From: an uncultured Pelagibacteraceae bacterium | GTDB taxonomy: Bacteria > Pseudomonadota > Alphaproteobacteria > Pelagibacterales > Pelagibacteraceae | Assembly (NCBI GenBank): GCA_902593445.1 | Contig: CACJIJ010000008.1 | Coordinates: forward strand, 1-46,276 | Direction: 5' to 3' | Length of the DNA stretch: 46,276 nucleotides | In this document: piece after piece, positions 37,908 to 46,276 of the stretch | Numbering within the stretch: position 1 is the first letter of the stretch | Layout of the letters: each line of letters starts with the position of its first letter | Program-made: the position numbers and the translations under genes | The notes under the pieces: generated by a model | Databases searched by the model: none | Told to the model about the DNA's origin: nothing | Seen by the model: the letters and a program-made list of their open reading frames with translations, nothing else

Positions 37908-39734
37908 ATGAGCAATAATATCAGAAACATCACAATCATTGCCCATGTTGATCATGGCAAAACTACTCTAATTGATAATTTAATGAAACAAAGTGGTTCA
38001 TTTAGAGATAATGAAGTTGTTGATGAAAGATTAATGGACTCAGGTGAGCTTGAAAAAGAAAGAGGAATTACAATTTTAGCTAAACCTGCTTCAATTAATT
38101 GGAATAACTCAAGAATAAATATAATCGACACTCCGGGTCACAGAGATTTTGCGGCTGAAGTTGAAAGAGTTTTAAGTATGGCAGATGGAGCGTTGTTATT
38201 AATTGATTCTGCAGAAGGTGTTATGCCTCAAACAAAATTTGTATTATCAAAAGCACTTAAACAGGGATTAAAACCTATTGTTGTTATTAACAAATTAGAT
38301 AAAACTGATCAAAGAGCTAATGAAGTTTTAGATGAAACATTTGATTTATTTGTAAGCTTAGATGCAAATGAAGAACAATTAGATTTTCCAGTTCTTTATG
38401 CAAGTGGAAGATCAGGTTGGGCAGATTATGACGTTGATGGTCCAAGAGAAAATTTAAATCCTTTGTTAGATCTAATTATTGATCATGTAAAACCTGCTGG
38501 GCTTGATAAAACTAAACCTTTCGCAATGTTGTCAACGCTACTTTATGCAGATAGCTTTTTAGGAAGAAGTTTGGTTGGAAAAATTACACAAGGAACTGCC
38601 AGAGCTAATCAATCTATTAAAGCAATCAATTTAAATGGTGAAAAGGTTGATGAAGGAAAATTAACAAAAATTTTTAGATATGAAGGAACAAAAAAAGTTC
38701 CAATAGATGTTGGTGAGGCTGGAGATATTGTGGTTGTTGCTGGATTAGAAAAAGCAAACGTTGCTGATACAATATGTGACTTAGAGGTTAACGAGCCTAT
38801 CCCTGCTACTCCGATAGATCCTCCTACAATGTCAATTACAATTACTGTAAATACTTCACCTTTGGCTGGAACTGAAGGTAAAAAACTAACCAGCACGCAA
38901 ATAAGAGATAGATTGGTTCAAGAAGCCCAAAATAACGTTGGAATTACATTTTCTGAAAACGAAGGAAAAGACTCTTTTGTGGTGAGTGGAAGAGGTGAGT
39001 TAATGTTGGAAATTCTTTTAACCCAAATGAGAAGAGAAGGTTTTGAAATGACAGTTAGTCCTCCAAAAGTATTATATAAAACTGACGAAAGTGGAAATAA
39101 ACTTGAGCCAATTGAAGAAATTACTATGGACCTTGATGAAGAACATTCTTCAAAAGTAATTGATTCAATGAACAGAAGAAAAGGTAAACTAATAGAATTA
39201 AAAGATACTGGAACAAATAAAAAAAGATTAATTTTTCATGCGCCTACTAGAGGGTTAATGGGCTACACAAGTAGATTTCTTACACTTACAAAAGGCGATG
39301 GAGTGATAAATAGAATATTTCATAGCTATGGTCCTTTTGAAGGAGAAATGGAAGGTAGAAGAAATGGAGCATTAATCTCTATGGAACAAGGAAAAGCAGT
39401 TGCATTTGCGATATTTAACTTACAAGCAAGAGGAGAAATGTTTGTAACTCATAATGATGCTGTTTATCCTGGAATGATAGTTGGTCTTTCACCTAAACCA
39501 GGTGACATGATAATCAATGTTATGAAAGGTAAAAAGTTAACAAATATGAGAACTCAAGGTACTGATGAAAATGTTGTGCTTACACCAGTCAGAACAATGT
39601 CTATTGCAGAACAATTAAGTATGCTTAATACAGATGAAGCTTTAGAGATAACTCCAGATTCTTGTAGATTGAGAAAAGCAATTCTTGATCCGCACGAAAG
39701 AAAGAAAAGCGAAAAAGCTACGGCTGCAGCCTAA
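37908..39734 (+). CDS. typA: GTP-binding protein TypA/BipA
   Basis: TypA is a ribosome-associated translational GTPase tied to stress and cold growth. The 608-residue protein has G1 AHVDHGKTTLIDNL (12-25), G2/G3 ERGITILAKPASI and DTPGHRDFAAEVERVL, and G4 NKLDKTDQRA. Later domains carry RGELMLEILLTQMRREGFE and the TypA-specific C-terminal FLTLTKGDGVINRIFHSYGP, where EF-G and LepA differ. It converges on the YitT-like gene with a four-base overlap. Confidence 0.97.
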   Translation: MSNNIRNITIIAHVDHGKTTLIDNLMKQSGSFRDNEVVDERLMDSGELEKERGITILAKPASINWNNSRINIIDTPGHRDFAAEVERVLSMADGALLLIDSAEGVMPQTKFVLSKALKQGLKPIVVINKLDKTDQRANEVLDETFDLFVSLDANEEQLDFPVLYASGRSGWADYDVDGPRENLNPLLDLIIDHVKPAGLDKTKPFAMLSTLLYADSFLGRSLVGKITQGTARANQSIKAINLNGEKVDEGKLTKIFRYEGTKKVPIDVGEAGDIVVVAGLEKANVADTICDLEVNEPIPATPIDPPTMSITITVNTSPLAGTEGKKLTSTQIRDRLVQEAQNNVGITFSENEGKDSFVVSGRGELMLEILLTQMRREGFEMTVSPPKVLYKTDESGNKLEPIEEITMDLDEEHSSKVIDSMNRRKGKLIELKDTGTNKKRLIFHAPTRGLMGYTSRFLTLTKGDGVINRIFHSYGPFEGEMEGRRNGALISMEQGKAVAFAIFNLQARGEMFVTHNDAVYPGMIVGLSPKPGDMIINVMKGKKLTNMRTQGTDENVVLTPVRTMSIAEQLSMLNTDEALEITPDSCRLRKAILDPHERKKSEKATAAA

Positions 39735-40379
39735 TCAAAAGTTTTATCAACTAAATAAAGTCCTAACGCAACGCATGGGCCTATACCAAATGCAAACAAT
39801 AATGTTCCAATCCCTACTGTTCCTCCTAAATACCATCCAATACTAACAACTGAAATTTCTAATGTTGCTCTTACAACAGCTATAGGAAAATTAGTTAATT
39901 TTTGTAATCCTATCATTAGTCCATCTCTGGGACCGGCTCCTAAATTTGATACCAAGTAAATCCCCCCACCTATTCCAACCATGATAACAGAAATTACAGC
40001 TAAAAATAATTGATGAATATAATTTGATGGTGTAGGAACATACTTGATACAAATATCAATCATAATTGCAATTATCAGAGCATTAAATATTGTACCCATG
40101 CCTGGTTTTTGTCCTAGAGGTATCCATAAAATTAAAACAGCAATACTTATTAATAATGTGATAGTTCCAATACTTAAATTAACATTTAAGGAAATACCTT
40201 GAGCTAAAACACTCCAAGGAGAGGCTCCTGTGAATGAAACAATTAATAATCCTTCACCTAATCCAAATAAAGACAAACCAAAACACAAGAAAAAAAATGT
40301 AGAAAACTTTGGTTTAAAATTAAATGGTTTTTCTGAGCTCCATTTTACTTTTGGAATTTTTTTTTATTTTTAAAAACAT
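39731..40379 (-). CDS. YitT/YczE-family membrane protein, 5' end disturbed by an A-run frameshift
   Basis: This is a polytopic membrane protein of unknown function. The body (to TTG at 40288, 185 residues) has five hydrophobic segments and the motif LVSNLGAGPRDGLMIGLQK typical of the YczE/YitT (DUF161-like) group. The frame stays open further upstream and reads KIPKVKWSSEKPFNFKPKF before the first helix, a plausible cytoplasmic leader, but no ATG, GTG or TTG precedes it. An ATG at 40379 lies one base out of frame; reading eight rather than nine A's in the run at 40357-40365 joins it and gives 215 residues. Alternatives are an ATT start at 40357 or the TTG at 40288. I favour the repaired ATG. 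Confidence 0.75.
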
Positions 40380-40432
40380 AATTGTAATAAGCTATATCTA
40401 TTAATGAAAAATTTTAATATTATAACCAGCAA

Positions 40433-41113
40433 ATGAAAAAGTTTGTAGTTATTTTACTTGTTGTATTTTTCTCATCAATTTCTTTAGCTCATATAGGTCA
40501 TTATAACAAATTTGATAAAATAGAAATGGAGATCTTGAGAAATGATAAAGTAATTGGGTATAACAATTATTTTTTTAAAAGAGATGGTGAAAAAACGATA
40601 GTAAAAAATCAATATAAATTTGAGGTAAAATTACTATCTGCAACAATATTTAAAGTAGAGGGATATGGGGAAGAAATTTATTTAAAAGATAATTTAATAT
40701 CTTTTCAATCAAAGACACTTCAAAATAAAAAAAGAAAATTTGTAAACTTAAAACTGGATAAAAATAATAAAAAATTTGACATCAACGGGTCCTCATATTC
40801 AGGTGAAGCTTCTATAAAAAATATTATTGGAAATTGGTGGAGTCATAGAATTTTACAAGCAGAAAGCCAAATAAGTCCTATTTCTGGAAGTATAAAAGAA
40901 CAAATAGTTACTTTTATTGGGAAGGAAAATATTTCAATTAATGGCAAACAATACGAAACAGATCATTTCAAACTTACATCTAAAGATATGTCTCTTCCTG
41001 AAGATAAACAATTAAATTTTGATATTTGGCTTGATAAAAAAACTTCAGTTATTGTCAAAGTTACATATGATAGAATGGGAAATTGGGAATATCGTTTAAA
41101 AAATCTTAAATAA
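40433..41113 (+). CDS. Secreted protein, DUF6134-like
   Basis: This 226-residue protein has a clear signal peptide (MKKFVVILLVVFFSSISLAHI, cut near residue 20) and a mature part dominated by beta strands. Near the C-terminus, EDKQLNFDIWLDKKTSVIVKVTYDRMGNWEYRLK resembles the DUF6134 family that I know from alphaproteobacteria; the resemblance is from memory. NWWSHRIL in the middle is another conserved-looking stretch. Function unknown; probably periplasmic. It diverges from the YitT-like gene and ends two bases before the converging FAD-protein gene. Confidence 0.75.
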   Translation: MKKFVVILLVVFFSSISLAHIGHYNKFDKIEMEILRNDKVIGYNNYFFKRDGEKTIVKNQYKFEVKLLSATIFKVEGYGEEIYLKDNLISFQSKTLQNKKRKFVNLKLDKNNKKFDINGSSYSGEASIKNIIGNWWSHRILQAESQISPISGSIKEQIVTFIGKENISINGKQYETDHFKLTSKDMSLPEDKQLNFDIWLDKKTSVIVKVTYDRMGNWEYRLKNLK

Positions 41114-41115
41114 AA

Positions 41116-42087
41116 TTATTTATTTATTTTTTTATAAAGATCATTTGCACTCATCCATCCAGCCTCTAATCTAGGACCTACAAACCAATCTGCACATACA
41201 CCTAAATTTAATTTATTATTCCAATAACTTTTAACTTTTAAAGATTTAGAATTTGAAGAATATTTCCAACCATGATTTAATGAAGTTAATATTTTTGTTC
41301 TTTTAATTCCAGTAAGTTTAAAAAATCGATCAATCAAAATCTTTGAATTTTTTTCTTTATTTTCTCTATTTTTGTCTATTTTCTTATTTGCCCATAGGTT
41401 TGTACTTTGTAAAGTCCATAAATCATTATTACTTTTAAATCTTTTTTTACTATTTTCTTTAGCAGCCCATCCTAAAATTTTGTCGTCAAATAAGTAACTT
41501 GAGACAATTTTATTAGTTTTTTTGATTTCAATCATGACTGTAATATTTGCATCCATTTTAATTTTTTGTTTGATGAATGGATCCTTTATAAATTTTTGTG
41601 AAAGTTTTTTTAATTGTGGGAACGGACAAGTTAATATTAATTTATCATAATATTTTATTTGGTTGTTCTTAAAGTCTAGTTTCCATTTTTTGTTTACAAA
41701 TTTAATCTTTTCTAACTCGCTCTGAAAATTACATTTTATATTCTTAATTAAATATTTGATAATATCATTATTTCCTTTACGACCAATTATTTTAATATGA
41801 TTTTTATTTTCCTTTTTTAATTTATTTAAAAAAACATGTTTACCACTCCATTTTTTTAAAATTTTTTTTTTACTTAAATTTGTTATAAATTTTTTAAATT
41901 GAATTGATTTTGGAGAAATATATTGAGCCCCGTGATCAAATCCTTTTGACTTATTTAATCTTTTAAAAGAAGATCTACCACCTGGACCCCGAGCTTTGTC
42001 ATAAATATGTACAGAATTTTTTTTACTTAACAAATTAGCTATTGTTGCTCCTGAAATTCCAGAGCCTATAACGCAATAACTGCTCAT
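41116..42087 (-). CDS. FAD-dependent oxidoreductase (renalase/amine-oxidase-like)
   Basis: This 323-residue flavoprotein begins SSYCVIGSGISGATIANLL with GSGISG (8-13) for FAD binding, then IYDKARGPGGRSS, where the GGRSS pattern is typical of the renalase-like amine oxidase group. KGFDHGAQYISPKS follows. The C-terminus LGVCADWFVGPRLEAGWMSANDL is the second FAD contact. The substrate is unknown. The start overlaps the pmbA stop (ATGA), so it is translated with the pmbA/tldD genes. Confidence 0.85.
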   Translation of the reverse strand: MSSYCVIGSGISGATIANLLSKKNSVHIYDKARGPGGRSSFKRLNKSKGFDHGAQYISPKSIQFKKFITNLSKKKILKKWSGKHVFLNKLKKENKNHIKIIGRKGNNDIIKYLIKNIKCNFQSELEKIKFVNKKWKLDFKNNQIKYYDKLILTCPFPQLKKLSQKFIKDPFIKQKIKMDANITVMIEIKKTNKIVSSYLFDDKILGWAAKENSKKRFKSNNDLWTLQSTNLWANKKIDKNRENKEKNSKILIDRFFKLTGIKRTKILTSLNHGWKYSSNSKSLKVKSYWNNKLNLGVCADWFVGPRLEAGWMSANDLYKKINK

Positions 42088-43400
42088 TTTCCTGCAACAG
42101 TCATACCTTCTATCATCATAGTTGGTGAATTGACCGAGTATTCGAATTCTAAATCGTTAGCTAAAATTATATTCTTAAACATATCCTTAAAATTACCAGC
42201 AATTGTTATTTCATTAACAGGATATTTAAATTCTCCATATTCAACCAAAAAACCAGTAGCTCCTACTGAATAATCTCCTGTTACAAGATTAGATCCGTGA
42301 CCAATAGTTTCAGTAATATAAAGACTTCTTGAGTTTTTTTTTAGAAGATCTTCGTAACATATATTTCCATTTTCAAAATATAAATTTGTAGTTCCGCTAC
42401 TTCTTCCATTTGATTTTAAATTTAATTTTTTTCCATTGTATGTGTCGACAAGATAATTTTTAAGTATTCCATCATCTATAAGCTGTAATGTATTCGAGTT
42501 CACACCCTCTGAATCAAAATTTTGAGAACCCATTCCTTTAATTATATCTGGTTTATCAATTACATTTATCGAATTAGCAAAAACCTGTTGATCAATTTTA
42601 TCTTTTAAAAATGAAGTACCTCTTGCAATTGCAGAGGCAGATATTGCACTTGCAAAAGCACTTAACATTCCCTTTGAAATTCTTTTATCAAAAATTATGC
42701 TGATCTTCTCACTTCCAATTTTTTTAGGGCTCAATTTTCTAATAGTTTGCTTGGCAGCTTTAATTCCGAGATCTGTTGCTTGCTTAATATCAGACAAATG
42801 ACGTTTGCTAGAAAATTCATAGTCTCTTTCCATGCTATTTTCATCTTTTGCAACTGTTACACAAGAAGCAGCAAAAGAAGAGGTTTTATAACCGTCACAG
42901 AAACCGTCACTATTAGCTAAAATAAAATTTGATTTATTTTCAGTGAAACTAGATTCTGTATTTATGATTTGTTTATCAGATGAAGCCGATTCCTCTAAAT
43001 CTTTTAAATATTTTATTTTTTTATCGTTTTCGAATCTTGTTTCATCATACAAATTAAGGCTACTAATTTGTTTGGCTAATAAATTTTTATCAGGCAAAGA
43101 ATTAAATTCATCTTCTGGTGTAATTTTTGTAGTTTCAAAGCACTTTTCAATTAAAGTTTTTATATTTTCATCTAGTAAATTTGATGATGAAATTGATGAT
43201 CTTCTTTTGCCTAAATAAGTTTCTATACTTAATACTAATCCATCTGATCTATCTGAGGCCTCTAGTGATTTATTTCTAAAATTAACTGTTTCAGAAATTG
43301 AGTGACCAACTGTAACACTTGCATCAGTTGCTCCCATTTTTTTTGCTAAATCTAAACAATATGAAGCTTTCGATTTTAGAAATTCTTGATCCTTAACCAT
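42084..43400 (-). CDS. pmbA: Metalloprotease subunit TldE/PmbA
   Basis: TldE (PmbA) forms a heterodimeric protease with TldD that degrades unfolded peptides and matures some antibiotics and modified peptides. The 438-residue protein shares the TldD fold but lacks the HExxxH metal motif, as expected for the non-catalytic partner. Typical stretches are GATDASVTVGHSISETVNFRN near the N-terminus, ISIIFDKRISKGMLSAFASAI, and TIGHGSNLVTGDYSVGATGF. It follows tldD by 6 bases. Confidence 0.94.
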   Translation of the reverse strand: MVKDQEFLKSKASYCLDLAKKMGATDASVTVGHSISETVNFRNKSLEASDRSDGLVLSIETYLGKRRSSISSSNLLDENIKTLIEKCFETTKITPEDEFNSLPDKNLLAKQISSLNLYDETRFENDKKIKYLKDLEESASSDKQIINTESSFTENKSNFILANSDGFCDGYKTSSFAASCVTVAKDENSMERDYEFSSKRHLSDIKQATDLGIKAAKQTIRKLSPKKIGSEKISIIFDKRISKGMLSAFASAISASAIARGTSFLKDKIDQQVFANSINVIDKPDIIKGMGSQNFDSEGVNSNTLQLIDDGILKNYLVDTYNGKKLNLKSNGRSSGTTNLYFENGNICYEDLLKKNSRSLYITETIGHGSNLVTGDYSVGATGFLVEYGEFKYPVNEITIAGNFKDMFKNIILANDLEFEYSVNSPTMMIEGMTVAGK

Positions 43401-43406
43401 AATACT

Positions 43407-44819
43407 TTAAAGTTTTGTTCCACCAACTGTCATTTTATCTATCAAAATTGAAGGTTGAGCAACTCCCACTGGAACTCCTTGTCCTGCTTTTCCACAAGTT
43501 CCTATGCCTGGATCTAGCATCATATCATTTCCTACCATCGATACTTCTTTAAGTATTGATGGTCCATCACCAATAAGTGTTGCACCTTTGATTGGAGATC
43601 CAATTTTACCATTATTTATTTCGTAAGCTTCAGTACAATTAAATACAAACTTACCAGATGTAATATCTACCTGGCCGCCTCCAAAACTTACTGCAAAAAT
43701 TCCTTTATCAACAGATTTGATCATTTCATCTTGAGTTTGATTGCCACTTAACATCATTGTATTTCTCATCCTTGGCAAAACAATATGTCTATAATTTTCT
43801 CTTCTTCCAGATCCGGTAGATCTTGTATTCATTAATCTTGCATTGTGCCTGTCTTGCATAAAGTTTTTAAGAATACCATTTTCAATTAAAACTGTTCGCT
43901 CAGTTGGCGTTCCCTCATCGTCAATAGTTAGACTACCTCTTCTATTATCTATCGTTCCGTCATCAACAATTGTTACACCTTCACTTGCAACTTTTTCTCC
44001 CATAAGATCATGAAATGCTGATGTTTTTTTTCTATTAAAATCTCCTTCTAGACCATGACCAATTGCTTCATGAATTAATATAGCAGGCCAACCAGGTCCT
44101 AGTACTACTTTCATCTCACCAGCAGGTGCAGGTTTGCTTTCTAAATTTACTGATGCAATTCTAAAAGCCTCCTCACAAACATTTTTCCAATTATCATTTT
44201 TTAAATAATCATCATAAGATTGTCTGCCACCAATTCCATATACACCTGTTTCTTTTCTTCCATTTTTTTCCAACATCACAGAGACGTTAAATCTAATTAA
44301 TGGACGTACATCAGTAAGCGCCTCTCCACCTGATCGAATAATTTCTATTGATTTTTGCTCACCTGCAAAACTAGCAGTCACTTGTTTTACTGATCCATCT
44401 TTTTTTCTTAAAAAATCGTTTACTTTATTTAAAACTTCTAATTTCGATTCTAAAGTTTTTTGTTCAATTGGATTAATATCTTCATAAAATTTTTTATTAG
44501 ATTTTGGAATTTCATGATTATATGTCCCTCTAATTGATTTCAGAGTTGATTTAAGATTTTCTGAGGAATTTTTTAGTGAATCTTTTGAGATTTCATTTGA
44601 GTATGAATAAGCAACAACCTCGTTTGAGATAGCCCTAAAACCAAATCCTAAATCAGAACTATAATTTGAGCTTTTTATTTTATTATCATCTAACAAAATT
44701 GACTCTGATTTAGACTCCTCTAAATAAAGCTCACCATCATCACAATTATTTAGTGTTTCAGATACTATTTTATCTGCGTCTTGTCTTGTTAAATCAGATT
44801 TATTAAAGAAATTACTCAT
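43407..44819 (-). CDS. tldD: Metalloprotease TldD
   Basis: TldD is the catalytic half of the TldD/TldE protease. The 470-residue protein carries the zinc motif HEAIGH (about 250-255) in LIHEAIGHGLEGDFNRKKTS, with the downstream DGTIDNRRGSLTIDDEGTPTERTVLIENG and CGKAGQGVPVGVAQPS segments that complete the site. The gene starts 85 bases before the ATG of the DUF393 gene, which diverges from it. No precursor peptide gene for a TldD/E-dependent product was seen. Confidence 0.95.
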   Translation of the reverse strand: MSNFFNKSDLTRQDADKIVSETLNNCDDGELYLEESKSESILLDDNKIKSSNYSSDLGFGFRAISNEVVAYSYSNEISKDSLKNSSENLKSTLKSIRGTYNHEIPKSNKKFYEDINPIEQKTLESKLEVLNKVNDFLRKKDGSVKQVTASFAGEQKSIEIIRSGGEALTDVRPLIRFNVSVMLEKNGRKETGVYGIGGRQSYDDYLKNDNWKNVCEEAFRIASVNLESKPAPAGEMKVVLGPGWPAILIHEAIGHGLEGDFNRKKTSAFHDLMGEKVASEGVTIVDDGTIDNRRGSLTIDDEGTPTERTVLIENGILKNFMQDRHNARLMNTRSTGSGRRENYRHIVLPRMRNTMMLSGNQTQDEMIKSVDKGIFAVSFGGGQVDITSGKFVFNCTEAYEINNGKIGSPIKGATLIGDGPSILKEVSMVGNDMMLDPGIGTCGKAGQGVPVGVAQPSILIDKMTVGGTKL

Positions 44820-44904
44820 TCATCTTAAATAGTGGTTTGTTGATAATTTTCAACTGATCATTTTACGCATGTACAATTTCTTACTAAAAGTTAATTATTA
44901 TTAT

Positions 44905-45252
44905 ATGAAAGTATATTTTAATAATTCTTGTAAAATTTGTAGATCGGAAATTAACTTATATAAAAAAGAAAATATCAAAGATATTGACTGGATAGATATA
45001 ACTAATAATTCTGATGCTGAAAAAGAAACTTCAAGAAACGATAAAGAATTGTTAAGAAGACTACATGTTAAAGAAAATGGTAAAATTATTCAGGGCGCAG
45101 AGGCATTTCTTTATGTTTGGAAAAAAATTCCTAAATATAAATTTTTGTATAAATTTTTTAAACTACCAATAGTTTTCACAATCTTTAAATATGGTTACGA
45201 GATGATTGCTTTTTTTTTATATTTAAAAAATAAAAAGCAACTTAAAAACTAA
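44905..45252 (+). CDS. DUF393 thiol-disulfide-type small protein
   Basis: This protein has 115 residues from the ATG at 44905; an upstream in-frame ATG (44869) would add 12 residues that do not look like the family. It opens MKVYFNNSCKICRSEINLYKKE, with a CxxC pair (C9, C12), then IDWIDITNNSDAEKETS. The middle part RRLHVKENGKIIQGAEAFLYVWKKIPKYKFLY and a hydrophobic C-terminal segment are typical of DUF393 (DCC) proteins, with a membrane association likely. Catalytic role unproven; the CxxC suggests thiol-disulfide chemistry. It converges on the next gene with a four-base overlap. Confidence 0.87.
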   Translation: MKVYFNNSCKICRSEINLYKKENIKDIDWIDITNNSDAEKETSRNDKELLRRLHVKENGKIIQGAEAFLYVWKKIPKYKFLYKFFKLPIVFTIFKYGYEMIAFFLYLKNKKQLKN

Positions 45253-45542
45253 GTTAAGAAAAATATTAAAAATTCACTTAGTAAAGACATTGATAGCAAG
45301 AACATTATCAATAATATTGAATACATAAGAGTTATAACTCTATTTCTTTTTCTCCTCAATCTTACAAAAATTTTATCATCTAAATCCGAAATATCTCTTT
45401 CACCAACTACAGGATAATCATAACTCCATCGCCATGTAGATTGGCCCAATCTAGAGTCGAGGCTATTAAAATATCTTATCCAGGCAAGAACATATTTTAA
45501 TATTACATACAAAATAATCATTAGTATTGAAGAAAATAACAT
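45249..45542 (-). CDS. Unknown membrane protein with two helices
   Basis: I do not recognise this 97-residue protein. It has one hydrophobic segment at each end (about residues 1-22 and 72-96), separated by a polar, Arg-rich loop with WRWSYDYPVVGERDISDLDDKIF and RLRRKRNRV. The charge pattern suggests that the loop faces the cytoplasm. The ATG at 45542 is 30 bases downstream of the coiled-coil gene stop, on the same strand, so the two may share an mRNA. No function is assigned. Confidence 0.75.
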   Translation of the reverse strand: MLFSSILMIILYVILKYVLAWIRYFNSLDSRLGQSTWRWSYDYPVVGERDISDLDDKIFVRLRRKRNRVITLMYSILLIMFLLSMSLLSEFLIFFLT

Positions 45543-45572
45543 TCTTAATGATACTTAATTATGTAAGATAAT

Positions 45573-46276
45573 TTAATTGATATTTTTGGCTCTTTTTCTT
45601 GCGATTAATTGAGTGAGCGCATCAACCATAGTATCTGAGGCCTTAAATATTTCATTATTTTTAAACTCGTGAGATATATTTTTTTCAGGATTGGTTTTAT
45701 CTTCAATAACTATTCCTTCATCTGGTGAATTATTTTTTATATAAATTAATAAAAGCCATTCATCATCTAAAGCTTCATCCCATTTAACAAATATTTCTCC
45801 TGTTTCAAACCTTCTGTCTATACATCTAAAGATAGACATATGCCTTGTTATGTGTCTTTTGTTTAATTGAAACACTAAACTGCTAGCACTTCTGTAAAAA
45901 CTTTCGAGAGCAAACTCAATTTTTTGTCTAGCTAAAGTATATTCTTTTTCTTTTTGTAGAAGTGTTTCTCTATCTTCGTCTCCTTGAATTTTTACTCCTA
46001 AAGCCTCTACTCTTTCCCTAATTTTTTGATCTCTTATAATTCGATATTTTTCTTTTAATTTTTCTATTCTTTGTTGTAAGCCTGCATAATCCTCTCTCTT
46101 TTCTTTTAAGGAAATTTTTTCTAATTTTTCTAATTCTTTAACTTCTCTAACTCTAAATTTTTCAATTTGCTTATCTAATTTTAATTGTTGTAAAAATTGC
46201 TTTTGTTTTTCTGCTTGTTCAATTCTTAAAAGAGCTTGTTCTTTTCTTAAAAATAATTTTATTTCTTTTGTTCTTT
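45573..46276 (-). CDS. Unknown coiled-coil protein (5' end outside window)
   Basis: The frame is open from the right edge of the window to a stop at 45573, giving about 234 C-terminal residues; a GTG at 45875 is not the start. The first ~130 residues form a long Lys/Glu/Arg/Gln-rich helix (for example KLDKQIEKFRVREVKELEKL, LQQRIEKLKEKYR), predicted coiled coil. A compact domain follows with FRCIDRRFETGEIFVKWDEA, LLLIYIKNNSPDEG and MVDALTQLIARKRAKN at the C-terminus. I do not recognise the family. The membrane protein 30 bases downstream may be a partner. Confidence 0.8.
   Translation of the reverse strand, partial: RTKEIKLFLRKEQALLRIEQAEKQKQFLQQLKLDKQIEKFRVREVKELEKLEKISLKEKREDYAGLQQRIEKLKEKYRIIRDQKIRERVEALGVKIQGDEDRETLLQKEKEYTLARQKIEFALESFYRSASSLVFQLNKRHITRHMSIFRCIDRRFETGEIFVKWDEALDDEWLLLIYIKNNSPDEGIVIEDKTNPEKNISHEFKNNEIFKASDTMVDALTQLIARKRAKNIN

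Noticed and set aside
44869..44904. Upstream ATG for the DUF393 gene
   Set aside because: The 12 added residues (MYNFLLKVNYYY) are not typical of the family, and the MKVYFNNSC start is.
45573..45875. A complete 100-residue gene starting with GTG at 45875
   Set aside because: The same frame is open without a stop to the window edge and encodes a continuous coiled coil, so this is only the C-terminal part of a larger gene.

Overview
The window is a gene-dense, strongly AT-rich stretch of an alphaproteobacterial chromosome. It most resembles the SAR11 clade (Candidatus Pelagibacter or a close relative). The basis is low GC throughout, almost no intergenic DNA (many ATGA/TAATG overlaps, converging genes that overlap at their stops), alphaproteobacterial gene orders (F0 ATPase operon with b' and b and no F1 genes; ctaC-ctaD-ctaB-small ORF-ctaG-ctaE-surf1), and a carotenoid-to-retinal pathway (crtI-crtB-crtY-blh). 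I saw no rRNA, tRNA, CRISPR array, insertion sequence or prophage. No stretch over 300 bases lacks a gene.

Layout. 1-3699: the 3' end of smc, then the F0 ATP synthase genes atpI-B-E-F'-F. 3739-10365: crtI-crtB-crtY-blh, ispH, thrB and rnhA, all on + and mostly overlapping. 10357-18488: a minus-strand block with rsmE, the aa3-type cytochrome oxidase genes and assembly factors, thrC and a peroxiredoxin; a 41-residue membrane protein sits between ctaB and ctaG. 18505-21408: haloacid-dehalogenase-like protein, pirin, quinone oxidoreductase, and a convergent DUF2721 membrane protein. 21449-27078: ubiA and a lipid A/LPS group (msbA, waaA, lpxK, lpxL), with lpxL broken by a one-base frameshift. 27080-29123: DUF2093, purD, rsmD. 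29120-35525: minus-strand pgi, DUF3035-like lipoprotein, lspA, ileS, ribF (also frameshifted) and a class IIA HAD phosphatase. 35526-37822: groES-groEL with a heat-shock-type promoter, a clear intrinsic terminator and a 38-residue basic ORF. 37908-46276: typA, a YitT/YczE-type membrane protein with a disturbed 5' end, a secreted DUF6134-like protein, an FAD protein, pmbA/tldD, a DUF393 protein, and two unknown minus-strand genes, one running off the right edge.

How the parts work together. IspH supplies isoprenoid precursors; CrtB, CrtI and CrtY convert GGPP to beta-carotene, and Blh cleaves it to retinal, presumably for a proteorhodopsin encoded elsewhere. Light-driven or oxidase-driven proton export would feed the ATP synthase whose F0 genes lie just upstream. 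MsbA, WaaA, LpxK and LpxL build and export lipid A.

Most notable: three genes (lpxL, ribF, the YitT-like gene) each carry what looks like one extra base in an A-run of the coding strand. Repairing each gives a family-length protein. The shared direction and context point to consensus errors or to poly-A indel mutation. I found no convincing new multi-gene system; the best candidates for undescribed biology are the two small ORFs, the paired palindromes around the groESL promoter, and the unknown gene pair at the right edge.
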